From the NCBI GenBank assembly GCA_947501475.1, contig CANMWA010000001.1:248001-312000 (forward strand): 64,000 nt of DNA, given 5' to 3'. The position numbers and the translations under genes were made by a program. Under the pieces are notes generated by a model. That model searched no databases, was not told the DNA's origin, and saw only the letters and a program-made list of their open reading frames with translations. This document shows positions 45,686 through 54,589 of this stretch, in pieces; positions within the stretch are counted from its first letter, which is position 1, and every line of letters starts with the position of its first letter. This DNA comes from an uncultured Aquimarina sp. (GTDB lineage: Bacteria > Bacteroidota > Bacteroidia > Flavobacteriales > Flavobacteriaceae).

Positions 45686-46678
45686 TTCCTGAACCAATAA
45701 CCAAGCTCTTGGGCTTTGCTCTTTTTTGATTATACGTAATGCTTGTAATGCGTCTAGTCGATTTTGGTAGCTTTCATAGACTACCTGATGTAACCCATAT
45801 TTATTGATTCCGATAAGACGGGCATCAAAACCTTTGGCTTTTAGCTTTCTTACTTTTTTGTTAGCATTAGATGCTACTCTAAAAGCACCGGCAATAATAT
45901 GGTATTTTCCAGAGGCTACTGTTGATTTTTCAGCAGTATTTGTTGTGTTTTCTTCTTCTTTAACTAGACTCAAGTTAATTGCAGGTAGGGGATTAGCAAT
46001 TTCAAAAGTTGCTTCCTGAATTCGATTTTCGATTTCCTGATTCGCTTTATTCCACTCCTGATTATTAAAACTAATCGTATTATCACTAATCTGTTTTAAT
46101 CCAAAAAAACCGCCGATTCCAAACACAATTGCGGCCACTGCTGCATATTGTAAGTAAGGTCGTTGATTACGTTTTTCGGGAGTAAAAGCAAGAGGAACTA
46201 CTTCTTCAATAGCTTCAACTTCTTGTTTATAGCTTTCTCGTTTAATTTCAACTTCTCGATTGATCTCTGGAGAGACAAATGTATGTAGCCCAAAAGCTTC
46301 AGTAAGATAATTTACTTCTTGTAAAGGTTCGAATTGTAGCGTGTTTTCTACTGAAGTAAAAAATGAACCTATATGTTCTAATTCAATACGCTGTCCATGA
46401 GCCATCTTTTCATTAAGAGATAATACATAGCGTTGGATTTTGGCTACAGCATCGGTATATGAAATATGTTCTGCAGTTGCAATATAATTAGCAAGTAAGC
46501 CATCATTGTTTTGCAACTGACTGTTAAAAGAAATCAATTTTTTAGGAGGAAAAAATGAATGGGTAGATTCTTGTATTGTAGCAGGTTGACGTCTGGTTAA
46601 AAATGCACCAAAACCTGGTAAGATTACACATTCGTATCTATATAATAATTCACTTATGTATGTAGCTGTATTATTCAT
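45680..46678 (-). CDS. HU-CCDC81-type DNA-binding-like and SPOR domain protein
   Basis: 332 residues. The N-terminal ~125 residues ('YISELLYRYECVILPGFGAF', then the IHF-like 'GQRIELEHIGSFF') match the Bacteroidota HU-CCDC81-SPOR family. There is a membrane segment at ~175-195 ('YAAVAAIVFGIGGFFGL') and a C-terminal SPOR domain ('YHIIAGAFRVASNANKKVRK'), which binds peptidoglycan stripped of stem peptides. It may tie the chromosome or cytoplasmic factors to the septum, an inference from domain order. The ATG at 46678 is preferred to a TTG 12 bases upstream. Confidence 0.85.
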   Translation of the reverse strand: MNNTATYISELLYRYECVILPGFGAFLTRRQPATIQESTHSFFPPKKLISFNSQLQNNDGLLANYIATAEHISYTDAVAKIQRYVLSLNEKMAHGQRIELEHIGSFFTSVENTLQFEPLQEVNYLTEAFGLHTFVSPEINREVEIKRESYKQEVEAIEEVVPLAFTPEKRNQRPYLQYAAVAAIVFGIGGFFGLKQISDNTISFNNQEWNKANQEIENRIQEATFEIANPLPAINLSLVKEEENTTNTAEKSTVASGKYHIIAGAFRVASNANKKVRKLKAKGFDARLIGINKYGLHQVVYESYQNRLDALQALRIIKKEQSPRAWLLVQEL

Positions 46679-46713
46679 GGTCCCCTTCAAAAAAAGTGTG
46701 TGGTTATTTATAT

Positions 46714-46721
46714 CAAAGGTA
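46714..46721 (-). promoter_or_regulatory. Candidate -7 element for the HU-SPOR gene
   Basis: TACCTTTG on the minus strand fits TAnnTTTG, 35 bases upstream of the ATG at 46678. Confidence 0.45.
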
Positions 46722-46902
46722 TGAAAAAATGAAAGTGATAAAAATTATAGTTTCTTAATTTATTAACAGCTTTATTATTTTTTGTTTCTTGTGCAATCGT
46801 TATTTATTATTCATGCACATGTCACAACTTACAACTCAAGACAAACTCAATAGTAATTAGATAATTAGGTAGATTTTATAAAATTAAATAGTATATATTA
46901 TA

Positions 46903-47346
46903 ATGAGTATTTTAATAAGAAAAGCAAGTGAAGACGATTTTGCAGAGCTTGTTCAATTATTTAAAGAATTTGCGACTTTTGAAGGATCACCAGAGAAAAT
47001 GACAAATTCTGTAGCCCAAATGAATACAGAAAAACAGTATTTTAATGCTTTTGTGGCCCAAAACAACGACAATGAAATAATTGGCTATGCGACATACTTT
47101 TTTTCATATCATACATGGATTGGCAAATCTCTTTATATGGATGACCTGTATGTAAAAGAAACTTTTAGAAAAAAAGGAATTGGTAAAAACCTGATCGATT
47201 CTGTAATAGCATTTGCTAAAAAAGAAAACTGCAATAAGGTTCGTTGGCAAGTTTCTAATTGGAATAAAAATGCACAGGATTTCTATCAAAAAATAGGAGC
47301 AAATATTAGCGATGTTGAGTTAAATTGTGATTTGATTTTGAAATAA
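46903..47346 (+). CDS. GNAT-family N-acetyltransferase (second copy)
   Basis: 147 residues. Motif A is 'ETFRKKGIGKNLIDSVIAFA', and the C-terminal 'NAQDFYQKIGANIS' follows 'VRWQVSNWN', as in spermidine/diamine acetyltransferase-like proteins. It has the same length as the GNAT at 43236 and shares the order of motifs, so it is a distant paralogue. It sits 17 bases ahead of dprA. Substrate unknown. Confidence 0.87.
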   Translation: MSILIRKASEDDFAELVQLFKEFATFEGSPEKMTNSVAQMNTEKQYFNAFVAQNNDNEIIGYATYFFSYHTWIGKSLYMDDLYVKETFRKKGIGKNLIDSVIAFAKKENCNKVRWQVSNWNKNAQDFYQKIGANISDVELNCDLILK

Positions 47347-47363
47347 TTTAATAGCAAAAACTA

Positions 47364-48467
47364 ATGACCAACGAAAAACTTTTAGCGATACTCACCCTTA
47401 AAAAAGTGGCCAATCTTGGGGATAGTTCTATCAAAAAATTAATACGTGAAGTAGGTTCTGCTGAAGAAGTTCTTGCCGAAAAAAAGAATAACCTTCTCAA
47501 AATTGATGGAATTGGCGCTGTAAAAGTCAAAGATTTGCACAACCCAGAGCATCGTAAAGCCGCAGAAAACGAACTGCGATTTATAGAAGAGAATACTATT
47601 AATCATTGGGTATATGATCAGGTAGATTATCCCGAAAAACTAAAACATTGTATTGATGGTCCTGTGGTATTATTTAGCTCTGGAAATATTGATCTGCAAC
47701 ACAAAAAAATATTGAGTATTGTAGGTACACGAAAAGTAACTCGTTATGGGGTACAGTTTTGTGAAGAGCTAATAGAAACACTGGCACCCATCAATCCGGT
47801 AATTGTTTCTGGTTTTGCATATGGGGTAGATATTACAGCGCAGCGAGCTGCCGTGAAGCATAATTTACAGACTATTGGTTGCCTGGCGCATGGCTTAAAC
47901 CAGATATATCCCAAAACACACAAAAAATATGTAGCTGAGATTGAAGAAAACGGAGGTTTCTTCACCGATTTTTGGAGTACTGATACTTTTGATCGTAAAA
48001 ATTTTCTAGGTCGTAATCGTATTATAGCCGGACTTAGCGAAGCTACGGTGGTGATCGAAAGTGCGGATAAAGGAGGCTCACTAGTTACAGCCGATATTGC
48101 TAACTCCTACAATCGTGATGTATTTGCAGTACCAGGTCGTGCACATGATCCTTTGAGTAAAGGTTGTAATATGCTTATCAAAACACAGCGAGCTCACATG
48201 CTTACTAGTGCTGCCGATCTGATCTATATGCTTAATTGGGAACTTGATGAGAAACAACAACCCTCTGTGCAAAAACAATTATTTGTAGAACTGGAAGGAG
48301 ACGAAAAAAAGATCTATAACTTCTTAAACGATAACGGAAAAGAGGTATTGGATATCATTGCGCTACAATGCCAGATCCCTACATTTAAAGCCGCTTCTAC
48401 CTTACTTACTATGGAACTTAAAGGAGTCATAAAACCCTTGCCAGGGAAATTGTTTGAGGTAGTTTGA
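47364..48467 (+). CDS. dprA: DNA-processing protein DprA
   Basis: 367 residues. N-terminal helix-hairpin-helix-like part ('KVANLGDSSIKKLIREVGSA'), then the Rossmann DNA_processg_A domain with 'VGTRKVTRYGVQFCEELIET', 'VSGFAYGVDITAQRAAVKH' and 'GRNRIIAGLSEATVVIESA'. A C-terminal winged-helix DML1-like end follows (~300-367). DprA loads RecA on incoming single strands in natural transformation. Alone it does not prove competence. Confidence 0.95.
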   Translation: MTNEKLLAILTLKKVANLGDSSIKKLIREVGSAEEVLAEKKNNLLKIDGIGAVKVKDLHNPEHRKAAENELRFIEENTINHWVYDQVDYPEKLKHCIDGPVVLFSSGNIDLQHKKILSIVGTRKVTRYGVQFCEELIETLAPINPVIVSGFAYGVDITAQRAAVKHNLQTIGCLAHGLNQIYPKTHKKYVAEIEENGGFFTDFWSTDTFDRKNFLGRNRIIAGLSEATVVIESADKGGSLVTADIANSYNRDVFAVPGRAHDPLSKGCNMLIKTQRAHMLTSAADLIYMLNWELDEKQQPSVQKQLFVELEGDEKKIYNFLNDNGKEVLDIIALQCQIPTFKAASTLLTMELKGVIKPLPGKLFEVV

Positions 48468-48495
48468 TTATTGTGCGATAAAATATATTTTTAGA

Positions 48496-48542
48496 AAAAT
48501 GAAGGTAAGCGATGGATTAGTTTTTTCGCTTACCTTCATTTT
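48496..48542. terminator. Bidirectional terminator between dprA and the astacin-like gene
   Basis: A perfect 17-bp stem: AAAATGAAGGTAAGCGA (48496-48512) and its reverse complement at 48526-48542, loop 13 bases. A/T tracts on both sides suit both convergent genes. Confidence 0.88.
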
Positions 48543-48551
48543 AATTATAGT

Positions 48552-50369
48552 TTAATATTCTCTTATAAAATTACTTCCTGTAGAGCGCCCATAATAAACA
48601 ACTTTTTTACCTGGTCGGTAAGTTAATATATCTGATTTACCATCATTATTGTAATCTAAACTTATTACTTTATCATATCCAGATGCTAGATCATAACCCA
48701 TAATACCATTGTGACTCTTAATAACACTTGTAAAAGTACCGTTGCTATTTGCTCTATTTAGATAAAACACTTTACTGCCAGGGCGGTATGCGATGATATC
48801 ATCACGACCATCACCATTATAGTCTAAAGGAACTAAGCGATCGTTTCCTCGGGCAAGGTCAAATCTAGTGCCGATTCCTCTAAAACTTTTTATCGTAGTT
48901 GTAAAAGTGTTATTTCCATTTGATCTAAGTAAAAAGAAAACTTGAGATCCAGGTCTATAGAATCCTATATCATCTTTCCCATCACCATTATAGTCTAATG
49001 CAATTGCATTATCGTTAGACCTTCTAAGGTCGAAACCTCCATAACCGGAGCGAGCATCAGTAATTTTTTGAAAATTAGGAGTACCATTAGAACGATATAA
49101 GAAAAACACACCATAACCAGGACGAAAACAGATGATCTCATCTTTCCCATCCCCATTATAATCTAATGCAACTATCTTATCAGTTGATTTGGCCAAATCA
49201 TATCCTCTATAGCCATTCCAACTTTTATAGACAGTGGTAAAGGTGCCATTGCCATTAGAACGTAGAATGAAAGCAACTTTTTTTCCAGGACGATAGAGCA
49301 TTATGTCGTCTTTTTCGTCTCCATTGTAGTCCAAAGATATTATTCTATCGCTAGTACTTGCAAGATCATATCCTCCTATTCCGTTATGACTTTTTACTAC
49401 AGATGTAAATGTCTCGTTTTTGTTATTGCGTTGTAAGTAGAATACTTTTTTTCCGGGGCGGTAATTAATCACATCGTCATAACCATCCCCATTATAATCA
49501 AGAGATACAGATAAATCATTGGTAGCTGCCATATCAAAACTTCCGAGCCCAATAAATGGATAAACGCTGCGAACAAAGTTTTTGTCGGTAGTTGATAGTA
49601 CTGTATTGTTTCCTACGCTAAAACTAGTGGTAGTTAAAGATGAAGGTACCGAGTAGTGCATAATAGAAAGCTTATCATAGCTAGAAAAATTGGTTTGAAA
49701 AACCGAATATTTCTTAAAGATATTTTGATCTACCTTAGCACGATCCCAATAATTAGGAGCACCCGCATAGAATGCATATACTTTTGGCTTATCCCAAGGA
49801 ATACCTGCTGCCGGATGTTGATGTTCATGGATAAAACCAAGCGCATGACCAAATTCGTGAATGGTAGTACGTCTAAATTCTGTATCTGTAGTGCTATTGT
49901 TAAACCATCCAAAATTCATACTAGGTTTGTTCTGAGGTATGGATTGGCAATCTTTGCCTATATATGACCATGAACCTTCTGTGGTATCAAATGCAATCTT
50001 AATATCAGCATTTGAGGAAGATGAAACAAACTTAAAAGTAATATTGGCATATTTTGACCAGGTTTGTGCGTATTGCTTTACTTTATTTTGAACAAAGCTA
50101 TTGCCACTTAGAAATTTTACACGTAAAGTTACTCCTGTAGGCCATTTTTTATTGTTCAATATAGCTCCTCGGTTATTTTCGTGTTCATTGTTTTCATTTT
50201 TAAGTGAAACTTCTGTACAGATATGATGATTTTTTGAAACTTCTAAGGCTGTAGGTGTTATTTCATTTTCTATGTCGTCCTGACAACTATATACTATTGA
50301 TAATAGACTAAGTACTATGACTGATTTGATAATAGAGCAATACTTCTTCCTTGGTTTGTGATAATTCAT
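48552..50369 (-). CDS. Astacin-like (M12A) metalloprotease lipoprotein with six FG-GAP/VCBS-like repeats
   Basis: 605 residues. Lipobox 'LLSIVYSC' (Cys29), followed by acidic 'QDDIE', similar to the flavobacterial surface-lipoprotein export signal. The protease domain is ~75-275: zinc motif 'HEFGHALGFIHEHQH' (His171, His175, His181, Glu172) and Met-turn 'SIMHY' (235-239). From ~277 to the end are six repeats of about 56 residues, each with a calcium-type loop 'LDYNGDGKDD' and a 'YRPGKKVF' strand. It is probably a surface-anchored protease with a beta-propeller-like binding part. There is no type IX sorting domain. A promoter was not found in the 300 bases upstream. Confidence 0.88.
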   Translation of the reverse strand: MNYHKPRKKYCSIIKSVIVLSLLSIVYSCQDDIENEITPTALEVSKNHHICTEVSLKNENNEHENNRGAILNNKKWPTGVTLRVKFLSGNSFVQNKVKQYAQTWSKYANITFKFVSSSSNADIKIAFDTTEGSWSYIGKDCQSIPQNKPSMNFGWFNNSTTDTEFRRTTIHEFGHALGFIHEHQHPAAGIPWDKPKVYAFYAGAPNYWDRAKVDQNIFKKYSVFQTNFSSYDKLSIMHYSVPSSLTTTSFSVGNNTVLSTTDKNFVRSVYPFIGLGSFDMAATNDLSVSLDYNGDGYDDVINYRPGKKVFYLQRNNKNETFTSVVKSHNGIGGYDLASTSDRIISLDYNGDEKDDIMLYRPGKKVAFILRSNGNGTFTTVYKSWNGYRGYDLAKSTDKIVALDYNGDGKDEIICFRPGYGVFFLYRSNGTPNFQKITDARSGYGGFDLRRSNDNAIALDYNGDGKDDIGFYRPGSQVFFLLRSNGNNTFTTTIKSFRGIGTRFDLARGNDRLVPLDYNGDGRDDIIAYRPGSKVFYLNRANSNGTFTSVIKSHNGIMGYDLASGYDKVISLDYNNDGKSDILTYRPGKKVVYYGRSTGSNFIREY

Positions 50370-50669
50370 TGCGCGTTGTTTTTTACCTACTCTGTTTTTA
50401 TAGGCTTTTCGGTTATCGCCTTTTTGTTTGTAATTAATAAGCTAGTTTGTCTATGTGATAATTAGATGTAACCTATTGGGGTAAGTATTTTATAGGTTAT
50501 TTATAAATGTTGAAGCGCAATAATAGATATAAATGTACTTTTATGAGTTCTGGATTTTTAAAAAGTTAAAGATCCAGAACCTATTTTTTGATTGTATTCT
50601 ATTTTTTGGGTTTTAAAAAGCAGTCTTTCGTAAGAAATCATCAGGAGTTATAAAATGATTAATCAATTT
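50370..50669. other. 300-base gene-free stretch upstream of the astacin-like gene
   Basis: AT-rich. It contains one inverted repeat (50547-50580) and no frame worth calling. No TAnnTTTG element is visible for the minus-strand gene at 50369. Confidence 0.5.
50547..50580 (-). terminator. Possible terminator of the desaturase operon
   Basis: GTTCTGGAT (50547-50555) is inverted at 50572-50580, with an AT-rich, partly self-complementary loop. It lies about 90 bases past the last gene on the minus strand, with no clear T-run. Confidence 0.35.
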
Positions 50670-51023
50670 TTAGTAATAAAAAAATTGCTCTTTGATTATT
50701 TTTCCATCGACTACTTCATATACAATGATTTCATCGATATGTATATTTTGATTATTAGCCAAAGTGACATTTGTGACCATATGAATACTGAAATGATTTT
50801 TACTCACTAGTGGTTCTGAAACTTCAAAATGATTCCACCGTTTAATATTTGATAAAAAATGCTTTTCTTTTTGAATCATGGCATCCAAACCCGTAACCGA
50901 TCTTTCATCATAAGCTTCAGGCTCTTGATTTATAGCATGTGGGGCAAACAATTGCTCTTGGGCCTCTACAAATCTTTTATCCCTTAACAATTTTACGAGT
51001 TGATTGGCTATCGTTGTTATCAT
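50670..51023 (-). CDS. SnoaL/NTF2-like small protein
   Basis: 117 residues with the cone-shaped alpha+beta pattern of SnoaL/NTF2-like proteins: N-terminal helices ('ANQLVKLLRDKRFVEAQEQL'), then strands 'HFSIHMVTNVTLANNQNIHI' and 'DEIIVYEVVDGKIIKEQFFY'. The ATG at 51023 overlaps the desaturase stop as ATGA, a coupled start, and gives the usual domain length. In-frame starts further upstream would lie inside the desaturase gene. It may isomerise, hydrolyse or simply bind a small lipid made by the desaturase-like enzyme (inference). Confidence 0.72.
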   Translation of the reverse strand: MITTIANQLVKLLRDKRFVEAQEQLFAPHAINQEPEAYDERSVTGLDAMIQKEKHFLSNIKRWNHFEVSEPLVSKNHFSIHMVTNVTLANNQNIHIDEIIVYEVVDGKIIKEQFFYY

Positions 51024-51898
51024 TTGTTGTTGTTGTTTTTGAAATACTTCGGCTTCCATAGTAGGTTTCCAAAGATGATTTTTAATCGATCTTTCCAGGT
51101 GCTGCATTGTTGTACATCCTTCCAGATATTTTTGTATTCAATAAAACTGATGGTAATGGGGTTATTGGTATTTATATTTTTGGTTAAACCGTATCTTACT
51201 TTTTCTTCTTCTCTTTGAAAAGTGCCGAATAATTTATCCCAAAGTATAAGAATCCCGCCGTAATTTTTGTCTAGATATTGATCATTAGAACCATGATGCA
51301 CTCGATGTACAGAAGGAGTGTTGAATGTTTCATCCAGCCATCCTAGTTTTACTATTCTCTCGGTATGTATCCAGGTCTGATATTGGACTACAAAAATTAA
51401 TGAAACTATAGCTTGAAATGGATTAAACCCAATTAATATCATAGGGATAAGAAAGATCCATTCTATAGCACCTTCTATAATACTTAATCGCATAGATATG
51501 GTTAGGTTATAATCTTCAGAAGAGTGATGTACACTATGGTGAGCCCATAAAATACGATGTTTGTGTTCTAACCTATGCATCCAATAATAGGTGAAATCTG
51601 CAGCCAGAATACTAATTGCCCAAGTCCAACCCGTCATTGGGATTTCTAATGGGGCTAAATAATAAAATGGTAACAAACAGATAAATCCTATACCCCCAAA
51701 CGCTGTTTTTTCTAATAATTGTCCCAGAAAAAAAATGATAATATTGGCTCCTGTATCTTTCCATCGTCGTTCTTTGGCTGTAAAAAAATCCAGAAAGATT
51801 TCAAAAACAATAAAAGTGATATTGAAGATAAAAAAATAGGAAACATACTTCATCATTTCCGATGTCTCAAATAGTGCTATAATTTCCTGAATGTTCAT
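51020..51898 (-). CDS. Fatty acid hydroxylase/sterol desaturase family protein
   Basis: 292 residues with about five membrane segments. The three histidine clusters of membrane di-iron enzymes are present: 'HRLEHKHRILWAHHSVHHSS' holds the first two (HxxxH, HxxHH) and 'HRVHHGSNDQYLDKNYGG' the third. It likely hydroxylates or desaturates a lipid or carotenoid. The ATG at 51898 is chosen over a TTG at 51949 because a -7-like element lies between them. It is in an operon with the AraC regulator upstream and the SnoaL-like gene downstream. Confidence 0.87.
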   Translation of the reverse strand: MNIQEIIALFETSEMMKYVSYFFIFNITFIVFEIFLDFFTAKERRWKDTGANIIIFFLGQLLEKTAFGGIGFICLLPFYYLAPLEIPMTGWTWAISILAADFTYYWMHRLEHKHRILWAHHSVHHSSEDYNLTISMRLSIIEGAIEWIFLIPMILIGFNPFQAIVSLIFVVQYQTWIHTERIVKLGWLDETFNTPSVHRVHHGSNDQYLDKNYGGILILWDKLFGTFQREEEKVRYGLTKNINTNNPITISFIEYKNIWKDVQQCSTWKDRLKIIFGNLLWKPKYFKNNNNK

Positions 51899-51912
51899 TG
51901 TACTTTTTAGGA

Positions 51913-51920
51913 CAAAAGTA
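51913..51920 (-). promoter_or_regulatory. Candidate -7 element for the desaturase gene
   Basis: TACTTTTG on the minus strand fits TAnnTTTG, 14 bases upstream of the ATG at 51898. Confidence 0.45.
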
Positions 51921-51949
51921 AATACTAAGGCTACTACGTTGTTTGTCAA

Positions 51950-51960
51950 TTTTGGACAAT
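51950..51960 (-). promoter_or_regulatory. Operator candidate upstream of the desaturase gene
   Basis: TTTTGGACAAT (plus-strand reading) is repeated exactly at 52885-52895. This copy starts 52 bases from the desaturase ATG, the same distance as the other copy from the AraC ATG. It lies upstream of the -7 element, as an AraC-type activator site would. Confidence 0.5.
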
Positions 51961-51963
51961 CTG

Positions 51964-52833
51964 TTATTTTATGGGAATGTAGATTTCGGTAAGCAGCTCA
52001 TTTTGAGGAGTATCCTTCTCATCATTAATAAAAAACTCTAGAGTTGGTTTGTCTACTAATTCTAATTGTATATCTGTCATCCAATGTGAGTATATATAAT
52101 CATACGTGAGTAACGAATCTTCGTGACTACCTTTATGAAGGAACTTTGCATATTTTTGTGGCGCTATAGTTTTGGTTCTAAAGAGTCCTTCTACCTCAAA
52201 TTGCAGAGGAGTTTCTATAACAACACCTGCATTATATCTACAGTATATGTTATCTGTTATTTCGTTATCATCCAAGACCTCAGCCAAGAATATAGTATCG
52301 TCATCTAATACATCGTTTTTGAGGGCATAGTTTGTAAGAAGATTCCATACTTCTTTTATGCCCTTGATATTCTCAAATGTTCCCTGATAGGTAGCATAAA
52401 GAATATCGAGACTGGGTAATTCTTCAATCTCATAAATAAGCGATGATCTTTGATCTTCTTCATTAGAAGTCGCTACATTTTGAAGCAGTTGTAGCTTTAA
52501 CTCTTGAGTTTCTCTAAATTGGGATGGAGAGCAATTAAATTGATTTTTAAATGCTTTACTAAAAGCGGCAATATCACTATAGCCTATATTGAAGGCAATG
52601 TCAGAAATAGTTGTGGTCGAATATTTGAGATATTGAGCCGCTTTCTCAAGCTTTATTCTCTTTATGTATTTTCCAATGGTTTCATGATGCAAAGCAAGAA
52701 ATATACGATTTATGTTTCTGTAGGAGTAAAAAGAAACATCTTCGATATCTTTAATGGTAACATCTTCTTTGAATTTTTTATCCAAAAAATCCAACAAAGA
52801 CCTATATCGATCATGTTGTGTGGGAGTCCCCAT
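51964..52833 (-). CDS. AraC-family regulator with GyrI-like ligand domain
   Basis: 289 residues. The N-terminal AraC DNA-binding domain has two helix-turn-helix units ('IKDIEDVSFYSYRNINRIF' and 'ISDIAFNIGYSDIAAFSKAF', then 'FNCSPSQFRE'). A C-terminal GyrI/SOUL-like small-molecule domain follows (~125-289). This is the Rob/BmrR-like arrangement that senses amphipathic compounds. It is the first gene of the desaturase operon and probably controls it and itself through the two copies of the TTTTGGACAAT element. Confidence 0.88.
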   Translation of the reverse strand: MGTPTQHDRYRSLLDFLDKKFKEDVTIKDIEDVSFYSYRNINRIFLALHHETIGKYIKRIKLEKAAQYLKYSTTTISDIAFNIGYSDIAAFSKAFKNQFNCSPSQFRETQELKLQLLQNVATSNEEDQRSSLIYEIEELPSLDILYATYQGTFENIKGIKEVWNLLTNYALKNDVLDDDTIFLAEVLDDNEITDNIYCRYNAGVVIETPLQFEVEGLFRTKTIAPQKYAKFLHKGSHEDSLLTYDYIYSHWMTDIQLELVDKPTLEFFINDEKDTPQNELLTEIYIPIK

Positions 52834-52884
52834 ATATTTCTTTTTGAGTAAGATACAAATAGATTGATAATGTGAGCTTGTTAG

Positions 52885-52895
52885 TTTTGGACAAT
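52885..52895 (-). promoter_or_regulatory. Operator candidate upstream of the AraC gene
   Basis: Second exact copy of TTTTGGACAAT, 52 bases from the AraC ATG at 52833. The extended match with the other copy is GTnAnTTTTGGACAAT. Confidence 0.5.
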
Positions 52896-53019
52896 TCTTT
52901 TTAGAGAAAACCTATGTAAGCGCAAAACAAGGGCTCTAAGAGCACTTGATATACATGTAATATTATAATATTGCTATCAAAAAATTGAGTGGTAGAAACA
53001 AAATTCTACTAACAATCAA

Positions 53020-53415
53020 CTATTTCTTCATGCTTTCTAAAAACTCACCCATCTTTTGATGCACAGCTTGTATTGCTTTTAGGGGGCGAATCATTACTTT
53101 AATATCTTTTAATTTTCCTTCTTCATTAAAAGTAAGCATGTCTACACCTTCTACCGTAACACCATTAATCTCTGTAGTAAATTCTAAAATACTATGCTCA
53201 TCATTACTCACCTCGCGCATGTACTTAAAATGCTCATTAGCTATGATACTTGCAGCAGCAGTAAGATAAATACCTACTATTTTTTTACCTTGTTGTGGTG
53301 TCCATACTACTGGCGAGTGTAATACTGCATCATCTGCGATGAGTTCTCCTAATCTAGAGGTGTCTCTATTGCTAACAAATTGATGCCATAGGGCTAGTCC
53401 TTTTTGATTATTCAT
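53020..53415 (-). CDS. NTF2-like/SnoaL-like protein
   Basis: 131 residues. 'ALWHQFVSNRDTSRLGELIA' and 'DDAVLHSPVVWTPQQGKKIV' are typical of the NTF2-like (ketosteroid-isomerase/SnoaL) fold with a ligand pocket. Later, 'GVDMLTFNEEGKLKDIKVMI' gives the last strands. No clear catalytic Asp/His set can be assigned. It is 37 bases downstream of the GH3 gene on the same strand, perhaps co-transcribed. It is one of three proteins of this fold within 5.4 kb. Confidence 0.8.
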   Translation of the reverse strand: MNNQKGLALWHQFVSNRDTSRLGELIADDAVLHSPVVWTPQQGKKIVGIYLTAAASIIANEHFKYMREVSNDEHSILEFTTEINGVTVEGVDMLTFNEEGKLKDIKVMIRPLKAIQAVHQKMGEFLESMKK

Positions 53416-53452
53416 TAGTGGTTGTTGTTTTATTTGGTTAAAGATTATTCTT

Positions 53453-54553
53453 CTACATCATTCCTGCACAAACTTTTAATCGCAAGATCTTCTTTACAGA
53501 AGCTACTATTTGTTCATAATATGCTTCATCAGATTTTATTTCGGCAAGGATAGAATTCATTGTTTTTTCTTCATCTTGTGGCATTAAGATCATGTCACAA
53601 CCTGCTTTTGAGGCTAGTAGGGGAGCATTGTCTAGAATCGTTACAGCTTTCATAATATTTAAAGCATCAGAAACTATAATTCCTTCAAAACACATTCCGT
53701 CTTTTAATAAATCAGTAATAATTCTTCTTGAACAACTAGAGGGTAATCCGTTAGTACCAAATGTATCATTATTGATAACGGTGATATGAGCGATCATAAT
53801 TGACAATACACCATCGGCAATGATAGGTGTATAGTTGTCAACTTCTTGTAAAGGACCATCGATATATACACTTTGTTTGTGGGTATCTCCTTTTACGAGT
53901 CCGTGACCAGGAAAATGTTTTGCTGTAGCAATGATGCCTCCTTGTTGAGTGCATTGTATAAAACGATTGGCAAGGTTGATTACAGAATCTTTGTTGTTGC
54001 CGTAACTACGAGATTTTATAGCTTCATTGCTTGGGCTTATATCAAGTACGGGAGCAAAATTGTGATGTACACCGATTTCTTTAAGTTCTTTATTGATAGT
54101 ATTCACTACGGCATCAGATTGTGCTTCGGTTTTAATATCAATTGTTTTACCTACATCTTTTGCGCCTTTGATTCTACTAGCAAACAAGCTAGGCTCTGCA
54201 TCCATACTAAAGATAAGCGGAAGCGTTTTGTTCTTTTCTGAAATCGCATTCAGCTCATTAATCGTTTGGGTATGTGTTTTTTTACTTCCCTTCAAGAAAA
54301 CCACTCCACCAATAATATCATTTTCGGCTAATTTCTTGACAGCAGTTTCAGGTTTACCCAACTCCCCAGTGCAGCTAATAATCATCTGCGCTATTTTTTG
54401 CTTTTCTGATAGCGTATTAAAAATAGAATCTACCTTATGATCTAATGCCAGATTATCGGTATAAAAATCACTTAGGTTAAAGGTTGAATCCTGAGCAATA
54501 CCATTCTTTGTTATCAATAGAAAAGCAAGCAGTATTAGAGTAAAATATTTCAT
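53453..54553 (-). CDS. Glycoside hydrolase family 3, beta-N-acetylhexosaminidase-like (NagZ type)
   Basis: 366 residues. Signal peptide 1-20 ('LLITKNGIAQ'), then a single GH3 TIM barrel. The NagZ signature 'KHFPGHGLVKGDTH' gives the Asp-His acid/base dyad, and 'GIIVSDALNIMKAV' holds the Asp nucleophile. NagZ-type enzymes release GlcNAc from muropeptides or chitin fragments. The signal peptide places it outside the cytoplasm, unlike E. coli NagZ but as in many Bacteroidota. No second (C-terminal) GH3 domain is present. Confidence 0.88.
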   Translation of the reverse strand: MKYFTLILLAFLLITKNGIAQDSTFNLSDFYTDNLALDHKVDSIFNTLSEKQKIAQMIISCTGELGKPETAVKKLAENDIIGGVVFLKGSKKTHTQTINELNAISEKNKTLPLIFSMDAEPSLFASRIKGAKDVGKTIDIKTEAQSDAVVNTINKELKEIGVHHNFAPVLDISPSNEAIKSRSYGNNKDSVINLANRFIQCTQQGGIIATAKHFPGHGLVKGDTHKQSVYIDGPLQEVDNYTPIIADGVLSIMIAHITVINNDTFGTNGLPSSCSRRIITDLLKDGMCFEGIIVSDALNIMKAVTILDNAPLLASKAGCDMILMPQDEEKTMNSILAEIKSDEAYYEQIVASVKKILRLKVCAGMM

Positions 54554-54589
54554 ATTAGGGTAACGTAAATTTATTTTTAATTCTTATAG

